Assembly (NCBI RefSeq): GCF_002954615.1
Contig: NZ_MSCJ01000003.1
Span: forward strand, 682,001 to 746,000
Direction of reading: 5' to 3'
Length of the DNA stretch: 64,000 nucleotides
Source of the DNA: Photobacterium angustum
Lineage (GTDB): Bacteria; Pseudomonadota; Gammaproteobacteria; Enterobacterales; Vibrionaceae
Below are positions 27,832 through 36,141 of the stretch, in pieces; positions within the stretch are counted from its first letter, which is position 1; the number at the start of each line of letters is the position of its first letter. The position numbers and the translations under genes were made by a program. The notes under the pieces are model-generated. The model was not told where the DNA came from. It did not search any database and saw only the letters and a program-made list of their open reading frames with translations.

Positions 27832-29535
27832 ATGAATAGTGATATCGCTCGTTGGTTGGAACGCGATCCTGACCCAAAAACACGAAATGAATTAGAACAG
27901 CTTATCCAAGACAATAATCAAGCAGAGTTAACGGATCGTTTTAACGGTCGATTAGCCTTTGGTACAGCGGGATTACGCGGAGTTGTTGGTGCTGGGCCTA
28001 ATCGAATGAACCGCTTAGTCATTCAAGAAACGGCGGCAGGATTAGGGCAATATCTGTTACGTTCAGTCCCTGAAGGGGCCAGCAAAGGTGTTGTTATTGG
28101 CTATGACGGGCGACCTGATTCACAACAATTTGCACATGACACAGCATCAGTATTAACCGCACAAGGCATTAAAGTTTATTTAACGGTAAAAGTGGCGCCA
28201 ACGCCAGTTGTTGCCTTTGGCGTGAAACATCTTCATACCGCTGCTGCTGTTGTTGTTACTGCCAGCCATAATCCTCCGCAATACAATGGCTTTAAAGTCT
28301 ACTGGGAAAATGGTGCACAGATTATTCCGCCGCAAGATGCTGGAATCGCTGATGAAATTGATAAAGCGACAAAACATGAATTATCGTATTTACCGCTAGA
28401 AGAGGCTGTAGATAAAGGGCTACTCGTTTGGCTAGATGAAGACTACTACCAAGCTTATCGCCAAACGATGAATACTAATCCGTTACTGATGAATCACACC
28501 AACCCGCAATCAATTAACATCGCTTATACGGCAATGCATGGTGTTGGTGCCGAAATGGCAGAAACATTATTAACTGATGCTGGATTTGACCATGTTTACA
28601 GTGTTGCAGCGCAAAGAGAGCCTGATGGTACTTTCCCAACAGTCAAATTTCCTAACCCTGAAGAAACTGGCGCGATGGATCTTGTTATTGCGGAAGCAAA
28701 AAAACACGATGCAGTATTAGCTTGTGCCAATGATCCAGATGCAGATCGCTTTGCTGTTGCGGTTCGTCGTGACGACGGTGAATACCAAATGCTAACAGGG
28801 GATCAGGTTGGTACATTATTCGGCTATTACTTATTAAGCCATGCACATGCCAATCAAAATCTAGTTGGGAATACAATTGTATCTTCAAGCTTACTTGGCA
28901 AGATTGCGACGACTCTTGGAGCGCGTTATTACCAAACGTTAACGGGCTTTAAGTGGTTAACTAATGTAGCGATGGCACAACAAACAGAAGAGCATCAATT
29001 CCTTTTCGCATACGAAGAAGCATTGGGTTACACCATTGGTAGTAAGGTGTGGGACAAAGATGGTTTATCTGCATTAGTTGCGTTTGCACAATTAACTGCA
29101 GAGTTGGAAGCAAAAGGGCTAACTATTTGGGATCAATTAGAAGCTATCTATCGTGAGTATGGTTTGTATATTAATGCACAACGTAGTATTGGATTGGATC
29201 CAACCGCAGCGCCTATCGGTGATACATTACGCCATCAACCACCAACAGAGATTGCAGGGTTACCGATTGTATGCACAGAAGATTATAAGCAATCATTGAG
29301 AACATTTAGTGATGGTACGGTTGAAGGTATTGAATTACCCGTTAGTGATGTATTGATCTATCACTTACAAGGTGGGGCTCGCGTTATTGTTAGACCTTCA
29401 GGGACGGAGCCAAAAATAAAATGTTACTACGAAGTAGTAGAGCCTATGTTACATGAAGATACCATGATTCATGCCCAGCAACGTGCTCAAGAAGCGATGG
29501 ATATGTTGATTGAAAAGCACCAACAGTCATTGTAA
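27832..29535 (+). CDS. Phosphoglucomutase/phosphomannomutase-family phosphosugar mutase
   Basis: Alpha-D-phosphohexomutase, 567 residues, of the longer bacterial class similar to Bacillus PgcA. It interconverts hexose 1- and 6-phosphates in the cytoplasm. All four family motifs are visible: the phosphoserine loop TASHNPPQYNGFKVY, the Mg2+ loop DPDADRFAVA, the sugar-recognition loop EEALGYTIG and the phosphate-binding loop RPSGTEPKIKCYYE. GTAGLRGVVGAGPNRMN near the N-terminus also fits. The exact sugar (glucose or mannose) cannot be told from the sequence. It appears monocistronic, with a strong terminator 30 bases downstream. Confidence 0.93.
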   Translation: MNSDIARWLERDPDPKTRNELEQLIQDNNQAELTDRFNGRLAFGTAGLRGVVGAGPNRMNRLVIQETAAGLGQYLLRSVPEGASKGVVIGYDGRPDSQQFAHDTASVLTAQGIKVYLTVKVAPTPVVAFGVKHLHTAAAVVVTASHNPPQYNGFKVYWENGAQIIPPQDAGIADEIDKATKHELSYLPLEEAVDKGLLVWLDEDYYQAYRQTMNTNPLLMNHTNPQSINIAYTAMHGVGAEMAETLLTDAGFDHVYSVAAQREPDGTFPTVKFPNPEETGAMDLVIAEAKKHDAVLACANDPDADRFAVAVRRDDGEYQMLTGDQVGTLFGYYLLSHAHANQNLVGNTIVSSSLLGKIATTLGARYYQTLTGFKWLTNVAMAQQTEEHQFLFAYEEALGYTIGSKVWDKDGLSALVAFAQLTAELEAKGLTIWDQLEAIYREYGLYINAQRSIGLDPTAAPIGDTLRHQPPTEIAGLPIVCTEDYKQSLRTFSDGTVEGIELPVSDVLIYHLQGGARVIVRPSGTEPKIKCYYEVVEPMLHEDTMIHAQQRAQEAMDMLIEKHQQSL

Positions 29536-29564
29536 GTAAATCGATTTAGTAGAACGATGATGAG

Positions 29565-29609
29565 TGCGGCAATAATAGATCACCAATGATCTATTTTGCC
29601 GCATTTTTT
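29565..29609 (+). terminator. Terminator after the phosphosugar mutase gene
   Basis: Long stem starting TGCGGCAATAATAGATCA (29565-29582), a four-base loop, and a nearly complementary arm ending TTGCCGCA (29603), followed by six T residues. Confidence 0.92.
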
Positions 29610-29760
29610 ATGGCGGTGACTGCGGTAAACAACGTGGAAGTAGCCGTGCAGATTAAAGACCATTTGGCTATGTATGTGAAACGGTAAACAAGATGCTATC
29701 GTGAAACATTTACGTGTATAATCAGCAAATAATATACTATTTAAAAAGTTAGGGTTTCCT

Positions 29761-29937
29761 ATGCATGATTTAAATTTATCTATACCTGATGATTACGAAA
29801 AAGAGCCAGAGCTCCCTATTCCCGAGCTTGATGAGCAGAAGAAAATTGTTGCTGAATTAAAGCGATTAGAAGAGGCAGGTGAGCTAACACCAGAAATTCT
29901 TCATGCATTTATGACCGGTGAAAGAAAACCGGAATAA
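29761..29937 (+). CDS. Small acidic protein, 58 residues, unknown function
   Basis: Short gene (ATG 29761, stop 29935-29937) with coding-like composition. The product is acidic and charged and is predicted helical in its second half (IVAELKRLEEAGELTPEIL). The stretch LPIPELDEQKKIVAEL resembles a motif found in type I restriction specificity subunits (HsdS), but the protein is far too short for one and no hsd genes are nearby, so this is probably chance. A possible weak terminator hairpin (29948-29988) follows. I do not recognise a family. Confidence 0.6.
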   Translation: MHDLNLSIPDDYEKEPELPIPELDEQKKIVAELKRLEEAGELTPEILHAFMTGERKPE

Positions 29938-30144
29938 GTATTAACTGAGCCTCTGTATTAAGATGATTTTGTCAAATATACAGGGGCTTGATTATTTCTG
30001 TAATTATCGATACTAACAAATTGATAATATAAACAAAAAAGTCATTCAATATAGGTTCTAAGTAGTAACAAAATAGCATATGACATAAGCACTTGATTGC
30101 ATTAATGTGTGCTTATTATTACGGCTGTGTGAGCATACCTATAT

Positions 30145-30462
30145 ATGTATTATGTGACCGCCAAGAATATATTTCTAAGTGGCTGGGGGCGTGCAGGTAA
30201 GTTTGATTGTTATGTTTGTATTATTTGTAAAACAAGGCATGAAGCAAGTATTGTTGCAGTGAATGCTCAACATCGTTCAGATCTGCAGCGAGTAAAAATA
30301 CATTCAAAAATCCCATTATCGTTAACAGAAGATACGTTAAAGATTGGTCGGCATATCCTTACTGCTTACATTGTAAAAGTACTCGATAAAACCACAGAGC
30401 CTAAACTATTTATGCCGAATTATTTTCAATATAGATCTAAACCTAAAATACTAAAACGATAG
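30145..30462 (+). CDS. Hypothetical protein, 105 residues
   Basis: Unrecognised basic protein of 105 residues. It begins MYYVTAKNIFLSGWGRAGKF, has a CYVCIICKTRHEA segment with three cysteines that could bind metal, and ends in a basic tail (YRSKPKILKR). No signal peptide or transmembrane helix is obvious. No clear Shine-Dalgarno is seen before the ATG, so the start is uncertain. It is flanked by other small genes and the convergent gene at 30539; an imperfect hairpin (about 30484-30530) between them may terminate transcription. Confidence 0.5.
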   Translation: MYYVTAKNIFLSGWGRAGKFDCYVCIICKTRHEASIVAVNAQHRSDLQRVKIHSKIPLSLTEDTLKIGRHILTAYIVKVLDKTTEPKLFMPNYFQYRSKPKILKR

Positions 30463-30538
30463 GTAAGATGTCTTATGGTCAGTATTTAGGATCTAACGCA
30501 ATAACAATATGATAAAGATCAGATCCTAAAGTATTTAA

Positions 30539-30784
30539 TTAGTGATGTTTCACACCGTTACGAACAATATCTTTACCATTATCATAAACATCTTGGCTTA
30601 ACCAGCGTCCATAAATCAACTGCTGATTCTTATCAAAAACAGCGATGAAAGGGCGACCATCAGCGTTATTTTTAGCTAAGCCAATGCCTTCTACATCTTT
30701 TAAGCCTAAACCACCATTTTCAATTGAGATAATAAAGGTTTTTAGCTCTTCTAGCGTTTCAATAACGTCTTGTTCAATTTTCAT
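30539..30784 (-). CDS. Hypothetical protein, 81 residues
   Basis: Unrecognised small soluble protein of 81 residues. The N-terminus is acidic and helical (MKIEQDVIETLEELKTFI) and the second half looks like a small beta domain (RPFIAVFDKNQQLIYGRWLSQDVYDNG), ending with KHH. It is convergent with the gene at 30145 and reads away from the questin-oxidase-like gene region. Coding composition is good but the ribosome site is weak. No function can be given. Confidence 0.6.
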   Translation of the reverse strand: MKIEQDVIETLEELKTFIISIENGGLGLKDVEGIGLAKNNADGRPFIAVFDKNQQLIYGRWLSQDVYDNGKDIVRNGVKHH

Positions 30785-31002
30785 TTGTTAATTACCACAT
30801 AGTAAAAAAAGCGTAAGCTATTTATAAAATAACGTAGATATGAATTTAACTCTACAAGGTAATACTCTACCTCTGATGCTTTATTTTTGAAATGGCTAGC
30901 TTTGTATCGTATAAGATTAAGTTAAATAAATGAAAGTTTCACAAACGGACTGCATAGAAAATAGCCATATAAACATCATCATATGGCTGATAGTACTTAA
31001 TA

Positions 31003-31947
31003 TTAAAGGCTTTCATTGGCTATACATTGATTCGCAATATACTTTAATTCTGCCAATGGATAACGCTTATAAAGCTCACTACAGCTATATATCAGCGTTA
31101 TCGTGTGATCATTGTTACTTAAGGCTCCAAGTGTGATTGTTTCAAGCCAACTTAGGTGAGGGGGAGGCGGTAATACATCACGAGATTGCGGAAGGTTTTT
31201 TCCTACTGTCGCAAAAGCGGCTGTATAACTTTGCCAAAACCATTGTAATGCTGTTTGTTTATCTGGGAAATATTGTAACAGTTCGATAAAAGCGTGAAGG
31301 GCAGTAATACCATGTAATAAGGTAGAGTTATTTGTCTTATGGTAATACTCAACGACTAACTGTAATACTTTTTCTATTGTTATATCAGCAGGGACGGGAG
31401 CAAGCTTTAGATAGTTAGGATGCTGTGCCACTTCAAAAATACGCTGACTAACATTATTGGTTTGGAATGAACTATTTGAAAAAGCATACACCAGTTGTTC
31501 TAACTGCTGCTCTGCGTTGTATTTCTCTGTTATCGATAATGGAGTAATAAGTTGATAGCTTTGATCCCAATAGGCTAATGCATAAGCGATCTCACGTTGC
31601 TGCTGACTTTTTATCGCATAAGATAACCGTATCATGCACTGGAAAGCTTGTGCATTAAAACTAGCAATTAACCTTGGCATATAGGCGATGAGTGTTGTTT
31701 CTACACCATCATTTTTAATACGTTGTTCTATTTCATTCGCTTGTTTAAGAAAGGGCTCATTTCGAACGACGTTTTCAAGCTGCGTTATATATTGATGATA
31801 GAAAAGTAATACACACTCGTCATTTGTTCCCATTTGATCAAGTGCAACTAAAGTCATTGGTAAATGATTACTGATCCCATTTTTATAGGTTGGTTGAAAT
31901 TGTAATCCCGCTACAATTAATTCGTTGGTTAATAATGATGTTTTCAT
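31003..31947 (-). CDS. Questin-oxidase-family protein
   Basis: Protein of 314 residues resembling the questin oxidase/AflY family (PF14027), which includes fungal Baeyer-Villiger-type enzymes and many uncharacterised bacterial members. Family-like segments are the N-terminal YKNGISNHLPMTLVALDQMG and the later TLLHGITALHAFIELL, both with the conserved His after Asn or Leu. The protein is predicted all-helical and cytoplasmic. GGAAG seven bases before the ATG supports the start. It appears to be a single gene. The substrate is unknown, and the family call rests on pattern recognition only. Confidence 0.72.
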   Translation of the reverse strand: MKTSLLTNELIVAGLQFQPTYKNGISNHLPMTLVALDQMGTNDECVLLFYHQYITQLENVVRNEPFLKQANEIEQRIKNDGVETTLIAYMPRLIASFNAQAFQCMIRLSYAIKSQQQREIAYALAYWDQSYQLITPLSITEKYNAEQQLEQLVYAFSNSSFQTNNVSQRIFEVAQHPNYLKLAPVPADITIEKVLQLVVEYYHKTNNSTLLHGITALHAFIELLQYFPDKQTALQWFWQSYTAAFATVGKNLPQSRDVLPPPPHLSWLETITLGALSNNDHTITLIYSCSELYKRYPLAELKYIANQCIANESL

Positions 31948-32185
31948 ATATCGCTTCCATGCAATTTACAACATATCCAAGATTAGACGTTCTAAATAAG
32001 AGTGCCTACTTTTAATCGTTTAAATGATTGAAAAATAGTAATATAACAGCAGTGTTTTAGAAATATAGAATGAGTTTATTGATGAGGTTTCTAGTAAAAG
32101 TGATGAAATCTTATAACTGAGTAATAGCACCATACATTTGCAAACTACATTGTTCTATTAAGAGATGACTAATAGGTTGTAGTTT

Positions 32186-33091
32186 ATGGCTTGGCGAATA
32201 TTTTTAACGTTGATAGCGTGTGGTTCAATGATGGCTTGTAATAGTGATAATGCAAATGCAGTAAAGGTAAATACAACGCCTGAGCCTGTACAGTCAGAAT
32301 CGGTTGAAGCCCAACCGGTAGATGATAGCTTGTCTGAGTCTGAGTCTGAGTCTGAGTCTGAGTCTGAGTCTGAGATCTTGACTCAATCGGTTCCAGAACC
32401 TGAATGCGACTTAGAAAGTGTTAATTTACTCGATTTTGTTCCTTGGCAACGTGAAGAAGGCTGGTGGGTTGGCGAATATACCTTTTTAGGGGCAGATGGT
32501 GATCCCAATGTTTCTGCGAGTTGGCCATATCGTTACGATCACTATCGCGGATTTATTCATTTAGAAGTCATTGGCAACAGTATTAAACAGCGTAACGTGT
32601 TTTTGTATCCAGCTAAAAATTCATCTGAATGTGATTCTGTTGAAGATGTTGTTGGCTCTGGTATATGCGGTGATAACGGTAATGAAAAAGTCTTTAGTGC
32701 TGATCAAAGCGCGTCAGATTGTGATGGTAATTTATCTGGACCATTTGAAGCTTTTGGCATGACGCTAAGTACCACAACAACATTGATCGGTGATGATACT
32801 GTACTTTATCAAGTACGTTTACCCGATGGGAGTTTTACCCAAAATCAGCTAACGACACTACCACCGAATGATACTCGAGTACGTACTGCCCAAGGTTTCT
32901 TTATGGGGGCTTCAACATATGCGAGTTATTATCGAGAGCGTAAGGTGACAAAAGAAGAGTTTGTGCAGTTATTAGAAGAAACACGCCAAGAATACAATAT
33001 ATTAGAGCTTGATTATTGTGGTTATGATTCGGGTGGTAGCCCAAGCAATGTGTCCTGTGATGAACATTTTGGTGTGGCGTTAGGAAATTAA
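32186..33091 (+). CDS. Predicted lipoprotein with a Ser-Glu repeat, 301 residues
   Basis: Secreted lipoprotein: the hydrophobic N-terminus MAWRIFLTLIACGSMMAC ends in a lipobox (MMAC, Cys at residue 18). A low-complexity linker follows, with seven Ser-Glu dipeptides (about 50-63) encoded by a perfect hexanucleotide repeat. The C-terminal domain (about 75-300) has six or more cysteines (DSVEDVVGSGICGD, SASDCDGN, LDYCGYDS, VSCDEHFG), likely disulfide-bonded, and many aromatic residues. I do not recognise the family. The gene is flanked by its own terminator and appears monocistronic. Confidence 0.82.
   Translation: MAWRIFLTLIACGSMMACNSDNANAVKVNTTPEPVQSESVEAQPVDDSLSESESESESESESEILTQSVPEPECDLESVNLLDFVPWQREEGWWVGEYTFLGADGDPNVSASWPYRYDHYRGFIHLEVIGNSIKQRNVFLYPAKNSSECDSVEDVVGSGICGDNGNEKVFSADQSASDCDGNLSGPFEAFGMTLSTTTTLIGDDTVLYQVRLPDGSFTQNQLTTLPPNDTRVRTAQGFFMGASTYASYYRERKVTKEEFVQLLEETRQEYNILELDYCGYDSGGSPSNVSCDEHFGVALGN
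32332..32374 (+). repeat. Hexanucleotide microsatellite (GTCTGA)n in lipoprotein gene
   Basis: Seven perfect copies of a TCTGAG hexamer encode (Ser-Glu)7. Slippage by whole units would change linker length without breaking the frame. Confidence 0.95.
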
Positions 33092-33095
33092 ACAT

Positions 33096-33126
33096 AAAGA
33101 CCAACAAAATATGTTGGTCTTTATTT
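33096..33126 (+). terminator. Terminator after lipoprotein gene
   Basis: Stem AAAGACCAACA/TGTTGGTCTTT around a short loop, followed by ATTTTTAT, five bases after the stop codon; it may also serve the convergent small lipoprotein gene. Confidence 0.88.
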
Positions 33127-33132
33127 TTATAA

Positions 33133-33255
33133 TTACTTAATACTGCGGCTCATTTCAACATTGCCATGAGCTTGAATCGATGTGCCTTCTGACAGTGAGT
33201 GAGCACAGCCGATAATGAATATGCTAAGAAAGGCTAATATAATCCAATTATTCAT
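33133..33255 (-). CDS. Small predicted lipoprotein, 40 residues
   Basis: Very short gene (ATG 33255-33253, stop 33135-33133). The product starts with a lipoprotein signal sequence (MNNWIILAFLSIFIIGC, lipobox IIGC, Cys at residue 17) and leaves a mature peptide of only about 24 residues (AHSLSEGTSIQAHGNVEMSR). It is convergent with the larger lipoprotein gene. The clean lipobox and hydrophobic core make it a credible entericidin-sized envelope lipoprotein, although no family was recognised. Confidence 0.62.
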   Translation of the reverse strand: MNNWIILAFLSIFIIGCAHSLSEGTSIQAHGNVEMSRSIK

Positions 33256-33436
33256 TATTTATCTCAGTTAGTCGTAGTAAGGAAGGCAACTTTACGCAGT
33301 TAAATAAAGAGATTCAAGTGGGCAGAATTTTGTGTGTATCATGAGTAAAGTAAGATGATTTATATTAATCAAAATATTGACGTTATAGATAAGAGAATCA
33401 GTTCGTTAAAATTAAAGAGTAGGTCTTGATAAAGAC

Positions 33437-33510
33437 TGGAGCGGATAACGGGAATCGAACCCGTTTCTTGAGCTTGGGAAGCTCAGGTAATACCATTATA
33501 CGATATCCGC
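33437..33510 (-). tRNA. tRNA-Gly (anticodon CCC), glyU-like
   Basis: Reading the minus strand, a full cloverleaf is visible: acceptor arms GCGGATA/TATCCGC, anticodon stem TGAGC/GCTCA with loop TTCCCAA giving anticodon CCC, and T arm ACGGG TTCGATT CCCGT. The CCA end is encoded (33437-33439). The anticodon arm matches that of E. coli glyU. It reads GGG glycine codons. Confidence 0.97.
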
Positions 33511-33521
33511 TCTGTAGTTTT

Positions 33522-33550
33522 ACCATAAGTTTTGCGAAGTGATGAGTCAA
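33522..33550 (-). promoter_or_regulatory. Sigma-70 promoter of the tRNA-Gly gene
   Basis: On the minus strand, -35 TTGACT (33550-33545), a 17-base spacer, and -10 TATGGT (33527-33522) lie directly upstream of the tRNA. Confidence 0.7.
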
Positions 33551-33720
33551 TTAAAAAATAACAAGAAAGGCTAAATATTAACAAAATGAATTTAATACAG
33601 AATTACTGTAACTTATAGCAATTTGTATATGTATGATTTCGATTTCAGATATATATACTGCATGGAATATTTAGTTATTATAAATCTATACCAATTCACT
33701 CACATTACATTATTAATAAT

Positions 33721-33915
33721 ATGAAGAAAAGTTATACAGGAAAGTTAATACTTCGTGTTCGATTATCGTCTGCAAGGTTTATGATAAAAAATCTTGAGCG
33801 TGTAATACGCTTCTGTTTATCTCATCACTATAATAATATGGCAAATCGACTTTTAAGCCGTTTAGATACTGCTTTTTTGACGTTTGAACAGTTATATAAG
33901 CAGAAGGTGAAGTAA
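33721..33915 (+). CDS. Small basic protein, paralogue of the one at 34122
   Basis: Protein of 64 residues, basic and predicted all-helical, with no signal peptide. It aligns without gaps over about 45 residues to the product of the next small gene on the same strand (both have an IK-x-I/L-E-R/N-x-I start, a central N/D-x-AN segment, a leucine-rich LL-x-x-L middle and the ending FE-x-LY). That paralogy is the main support for its being real, as no clear Shine-Dalgarno is seen. The fold suggests a small helical hairpin, perhaps dimerising; function unknown. Confidence 0.58.
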   Translation: MKKSYTGKLILRVRLSSARFMIKNLERVIRFCLSHHYNNMANRLLSRLDTAFLTFEQLYKQKVK

Positions 33916-34121
33916 TCAATAACTGTCTTTTTCTAAGCGTTAAATAGTTCTCTCGACTAATATGTGACTCATCCCACCAATAAGTGTGACACTCGTCACA
34001 TTCGGAGGTGTTATTCAAGCTTAAATAAAGAAATTTCATTGTCCTAACAAACAAATATCGTTGGGGTGGACAATGTCTTTCACATATTACACTTGTATTA
34101 TCTTACGTTGGATTTCAAGAA

Positions 34122-34286
34122 ATGTCGTTAATAGCTATTAGTAGAAATAAAATTAAAACTATTCGTGAGAATATTAAAATCTGTGTTAAGAATGGTGATG
34201 TTGCAAATGTTTCATTATTGTTGTCGGAACTTGAATCAGAGTTAAATGTTTTCGAGTCATTATACTCATCACCTAAAGAAATATAA
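34122..34286 (+). CDS. Small helical protein, 54 residues, paralogue of the one at 33721
   Basis: ATG at 34122, stop at 34284-34286. The product (MSLIAISRNKIKTIRENI at its start, ELNVFESLYSSPKEI at its end) is predicted to be two helices and resembles its neighbour at 33721, though it is more acidic. The pair lies about 200 bases apart in the same direction, upstream of the flippase-like gene, suggesting an old tandem duplication. No known domain was recognised. Confidence 0.58.
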   Translation: MSLIAISRNKIKTIRENIKICVKNGDVANVSLLLSELESELNVFESLYSSPKEI

Positions 34287-34379
34287 CCAATAAAGGATTA
34301 ATGGATTATTATATTTACGTGAGATATTTACAGATAAATAACGTATTATAACTAGTCTGATAATTTATTGTTTATATTT

Positions 34380-35678
34380 ATGGAAAAGCAAAATATTGCC
34401 CCACCATCAAGTGAAGATGCTTTATCTCGATTGAAGACGGCTTTTAAAGCTGGTGTTACCGCGACACTAGCCAGTATTTCTATTGGGTTTTTATTTAAGA
34501 TTTGGCTCGCTCAGTGGGTTAATAAAGACGATTTAGCACTGTTTAATAGTGTGATAGATATTGTATCTCTATCATTAATATTGATGACAGGCTTTCGATC
34601 TTCCATGGTTGTGACTTACAGCCAAACGAATAATGATCGTGATATTATTAACATCTTCCGATTTTGTTTGATCACGATTGTTCTCTTAACATGGGGAGTT
34701 GTGCTTCCATACATTAAACACGAATTACACATCAACGTTGGCTATTTTGAGATGGTTGGTGTGATTTTTAGCATGGGAATGAAGGTTTATTTTACCAACT
34801 TGATAGCCATGTATCGCTTGTATGATGTGTCTAATAAAGTGACTTGGATAGAGCCTGTGACGAATGTAGCGGGCTTTATTTTTTGTTATTACGTGTTGCA
34901 CTTTACACCACTTGCCTCATTGTTTTATAGCATGGCATTTTCATCGCTTGTTGCTGCCCACTTTATGTATTGGAAGCGGCGTAAACAAATTGCGACTAAA
35001 CCAATAAAATCGGTTCAATTTGATCCCAATATGCGTAACTATGTTCGCAAAAGCTTCACTGCCTCATTAGAAGCAGGGGCGAGTATATTAATGATTTATA
35101 TCACGGTTTTATTGACTATTACGCATTTTAGCTTAGATGAGCTTGGTGACTTCCAAGTCGTTGTTCGTCCGATCTTCACTTATATGACGATGCTATTTGT
35201 ATTTCCTATTTATCGTTTTGTTTTGCCTGAGTTAACCTTATGCATTAAGCAAGGTGATCATCAACAAATTAAAGCAATAAGACGTTGGATTTTTCGTCTC
35301 GCAGCAATAGTGAGTGTGTCATTTTTCCTCATCATGCTTATCGGTGGGCGTGAAATTATAGGTTTTGTTTTTCCCCCTCAGTATCACGGGGCAGTGATTG
35401 TATTATTTCATTTTTCTATGTTCTTTATTTTTATGATGCTAAATGCTTACCAATTAGCCTATATAAAAGCTCATGGGAAATTCACACTAAGTTTAATCAT
35501 TCGTCTTAGCGGTATCATTACACTAATCGCAAGTTATTATTTATTATCGATATTTACTGCAAATGTCGTCGCTATTATTGTCGCATTATGTTTAGGTTAT
35601 GTGATGATGTTTATTCTATCGACGATTGCTGAACGTAAAATATTAAACGGGTATAAGCTGGCTTTATCCAATAGCTAG
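34380..35678 (+). CDS. Polytopic membrane protein, Wzx/MVF flippase-like
   Basis: Integral inner-membrane protein of 432 residues with about 12 hydrophobic segments, resembling polysaccharide/lipid-linked oligosaccharide flippases (MOP superfamily). Typical features are the amphipathic start (AFKAGVTATLASISIGFLFK), the paired helices with AQWVNKDDLALFN between them, and the segment near residue 320 (GREIIGFVFPPQYHGA) seen in Wzx-like proteins. No glycosyltransferases are adjacent, so the substrate cannot be inferred. I chose the ATG at 34380 over a TTG at 34368; neither has a clear Shine-Dalgarno. It precedes the ACT-domain gene by 45 bases, possibly co-transcribed. Confidence 0.8.
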   Translation: MEKQNIAPPSSEDALSRLKTAFKAGVTATLASISIGFLFKIWLAQWVNKDDLALFNSVIDIVSLSLILMTGFRSSMVVTYSQTNNDRDIINIFRFCLITIVLLTWGVVLPYIKHELHINVGYFEMVGVIFSMGMKVYFTNLIAMYRLYDVSNKVTWIEPVTNVAGFIFCYYVLHFTPLASLFYSMAFSSLVAAHFMYWKRRKQIATKPIKSVQFDPNMRNYVRKSFTASLEAGASILMIYITVLLTITHFSLDELGDFQVVVRPIFTYMTMLFVFPIYRFVLPELTLCIKQGDHQQIKAIRRWIFRLAAIVSVSFFLIMLIGGREIIGFVFPPQYHGAVIVLFHFSMFFIFMMLNAYQLAYIKAHGKFTLSLIIRLSGIITLIASYYLLSIFTANVVAIIVALCLGYVMMFILSTIAERKILNGYKLALSNS

Positions 35679-35723
35679 CTTGTACTTAATACTGTATTGG
35701 ATTGATTTTAGGGAAAGAGAAAA

Positions 35724-36125
35724 ATGACTGGTATCACTGACTTAACAGAACTTCTTGTGAATTTACAACCAGAATTAAGCCTTACGCGTTATATTTTTTG
35801 TTGTACAGAAAATACTAATCTAGATGCTATTGCTTCTATGTCACCATTAGCGACATTTCGTGAAGAAGAAGGAATGACATTTATTTTAAGCTATGAAAGT
35901 GCAGTCCAACATAATATTGAAATCAATAATGTGTATCGCTGTATTACTTTAAAAGTACATTCAAGTTTGGAAGCTGTTGGTTTAACTGCTGCTGTAGCAT
36001 CAGAGCTTGCTAAGCATGAAATTAGTGCCAATGTGATGGCAGGGTTTTACCATGACCATATTTTCGTCAATGAAAATCATGCAGAGCAAGCTATGCTAGC
36101 GTTAACTGAACTATCGCAACGCTAG
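35724..36125 (+). CDS. ACT-domain protein
   Basis: Small protein of 133 residues made largely of ACT-type ligand-binding modules. Visible parts are SLTRYIFCCTENTNLDAIASMSPLATFREEEGMTFIL and CITLKVHSSLEAVGLTAAVASELAKHEISANVMAGFYHDHIFV, the second being the characteristic ACT core. Standalone ACT proteins of this type usually bind amino acids or act as small regulators. GGGAAAGAG lies just upstream of the ATG. It is convergent with the NicO gene, whose stop is 16 bases away. The ligand is unknown. Confidence 0.85.
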   Translation: MTGITDLTELLVNLQPELSLTRYIFCCTENTNLDAIASMSPLATFREEEGMTFILSYESAVQHNIEINNVYRCITLKVHSSLEAVGLTAAVASELAKHEISANVMAGFYHDHIFVNENHAEQAMLALTELSQR

Positions 36126-36141
36126 CATAAAATAGATTTAC

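Noticed and set aside
29761..29937. Small gene as a remnant of a type I restriction specificity subunit
   Set aside because: Only a short LPIPELDEQKKIVAEL-like resemblance; no hsdM/hsdR genes or other HsdS parts are nearby.
33779..34054. 91-codon minus-strand frame
   Set aside because: Overlaps the small gene at 33721, which has a paralogue next to it; no ribosome site or recognised features.
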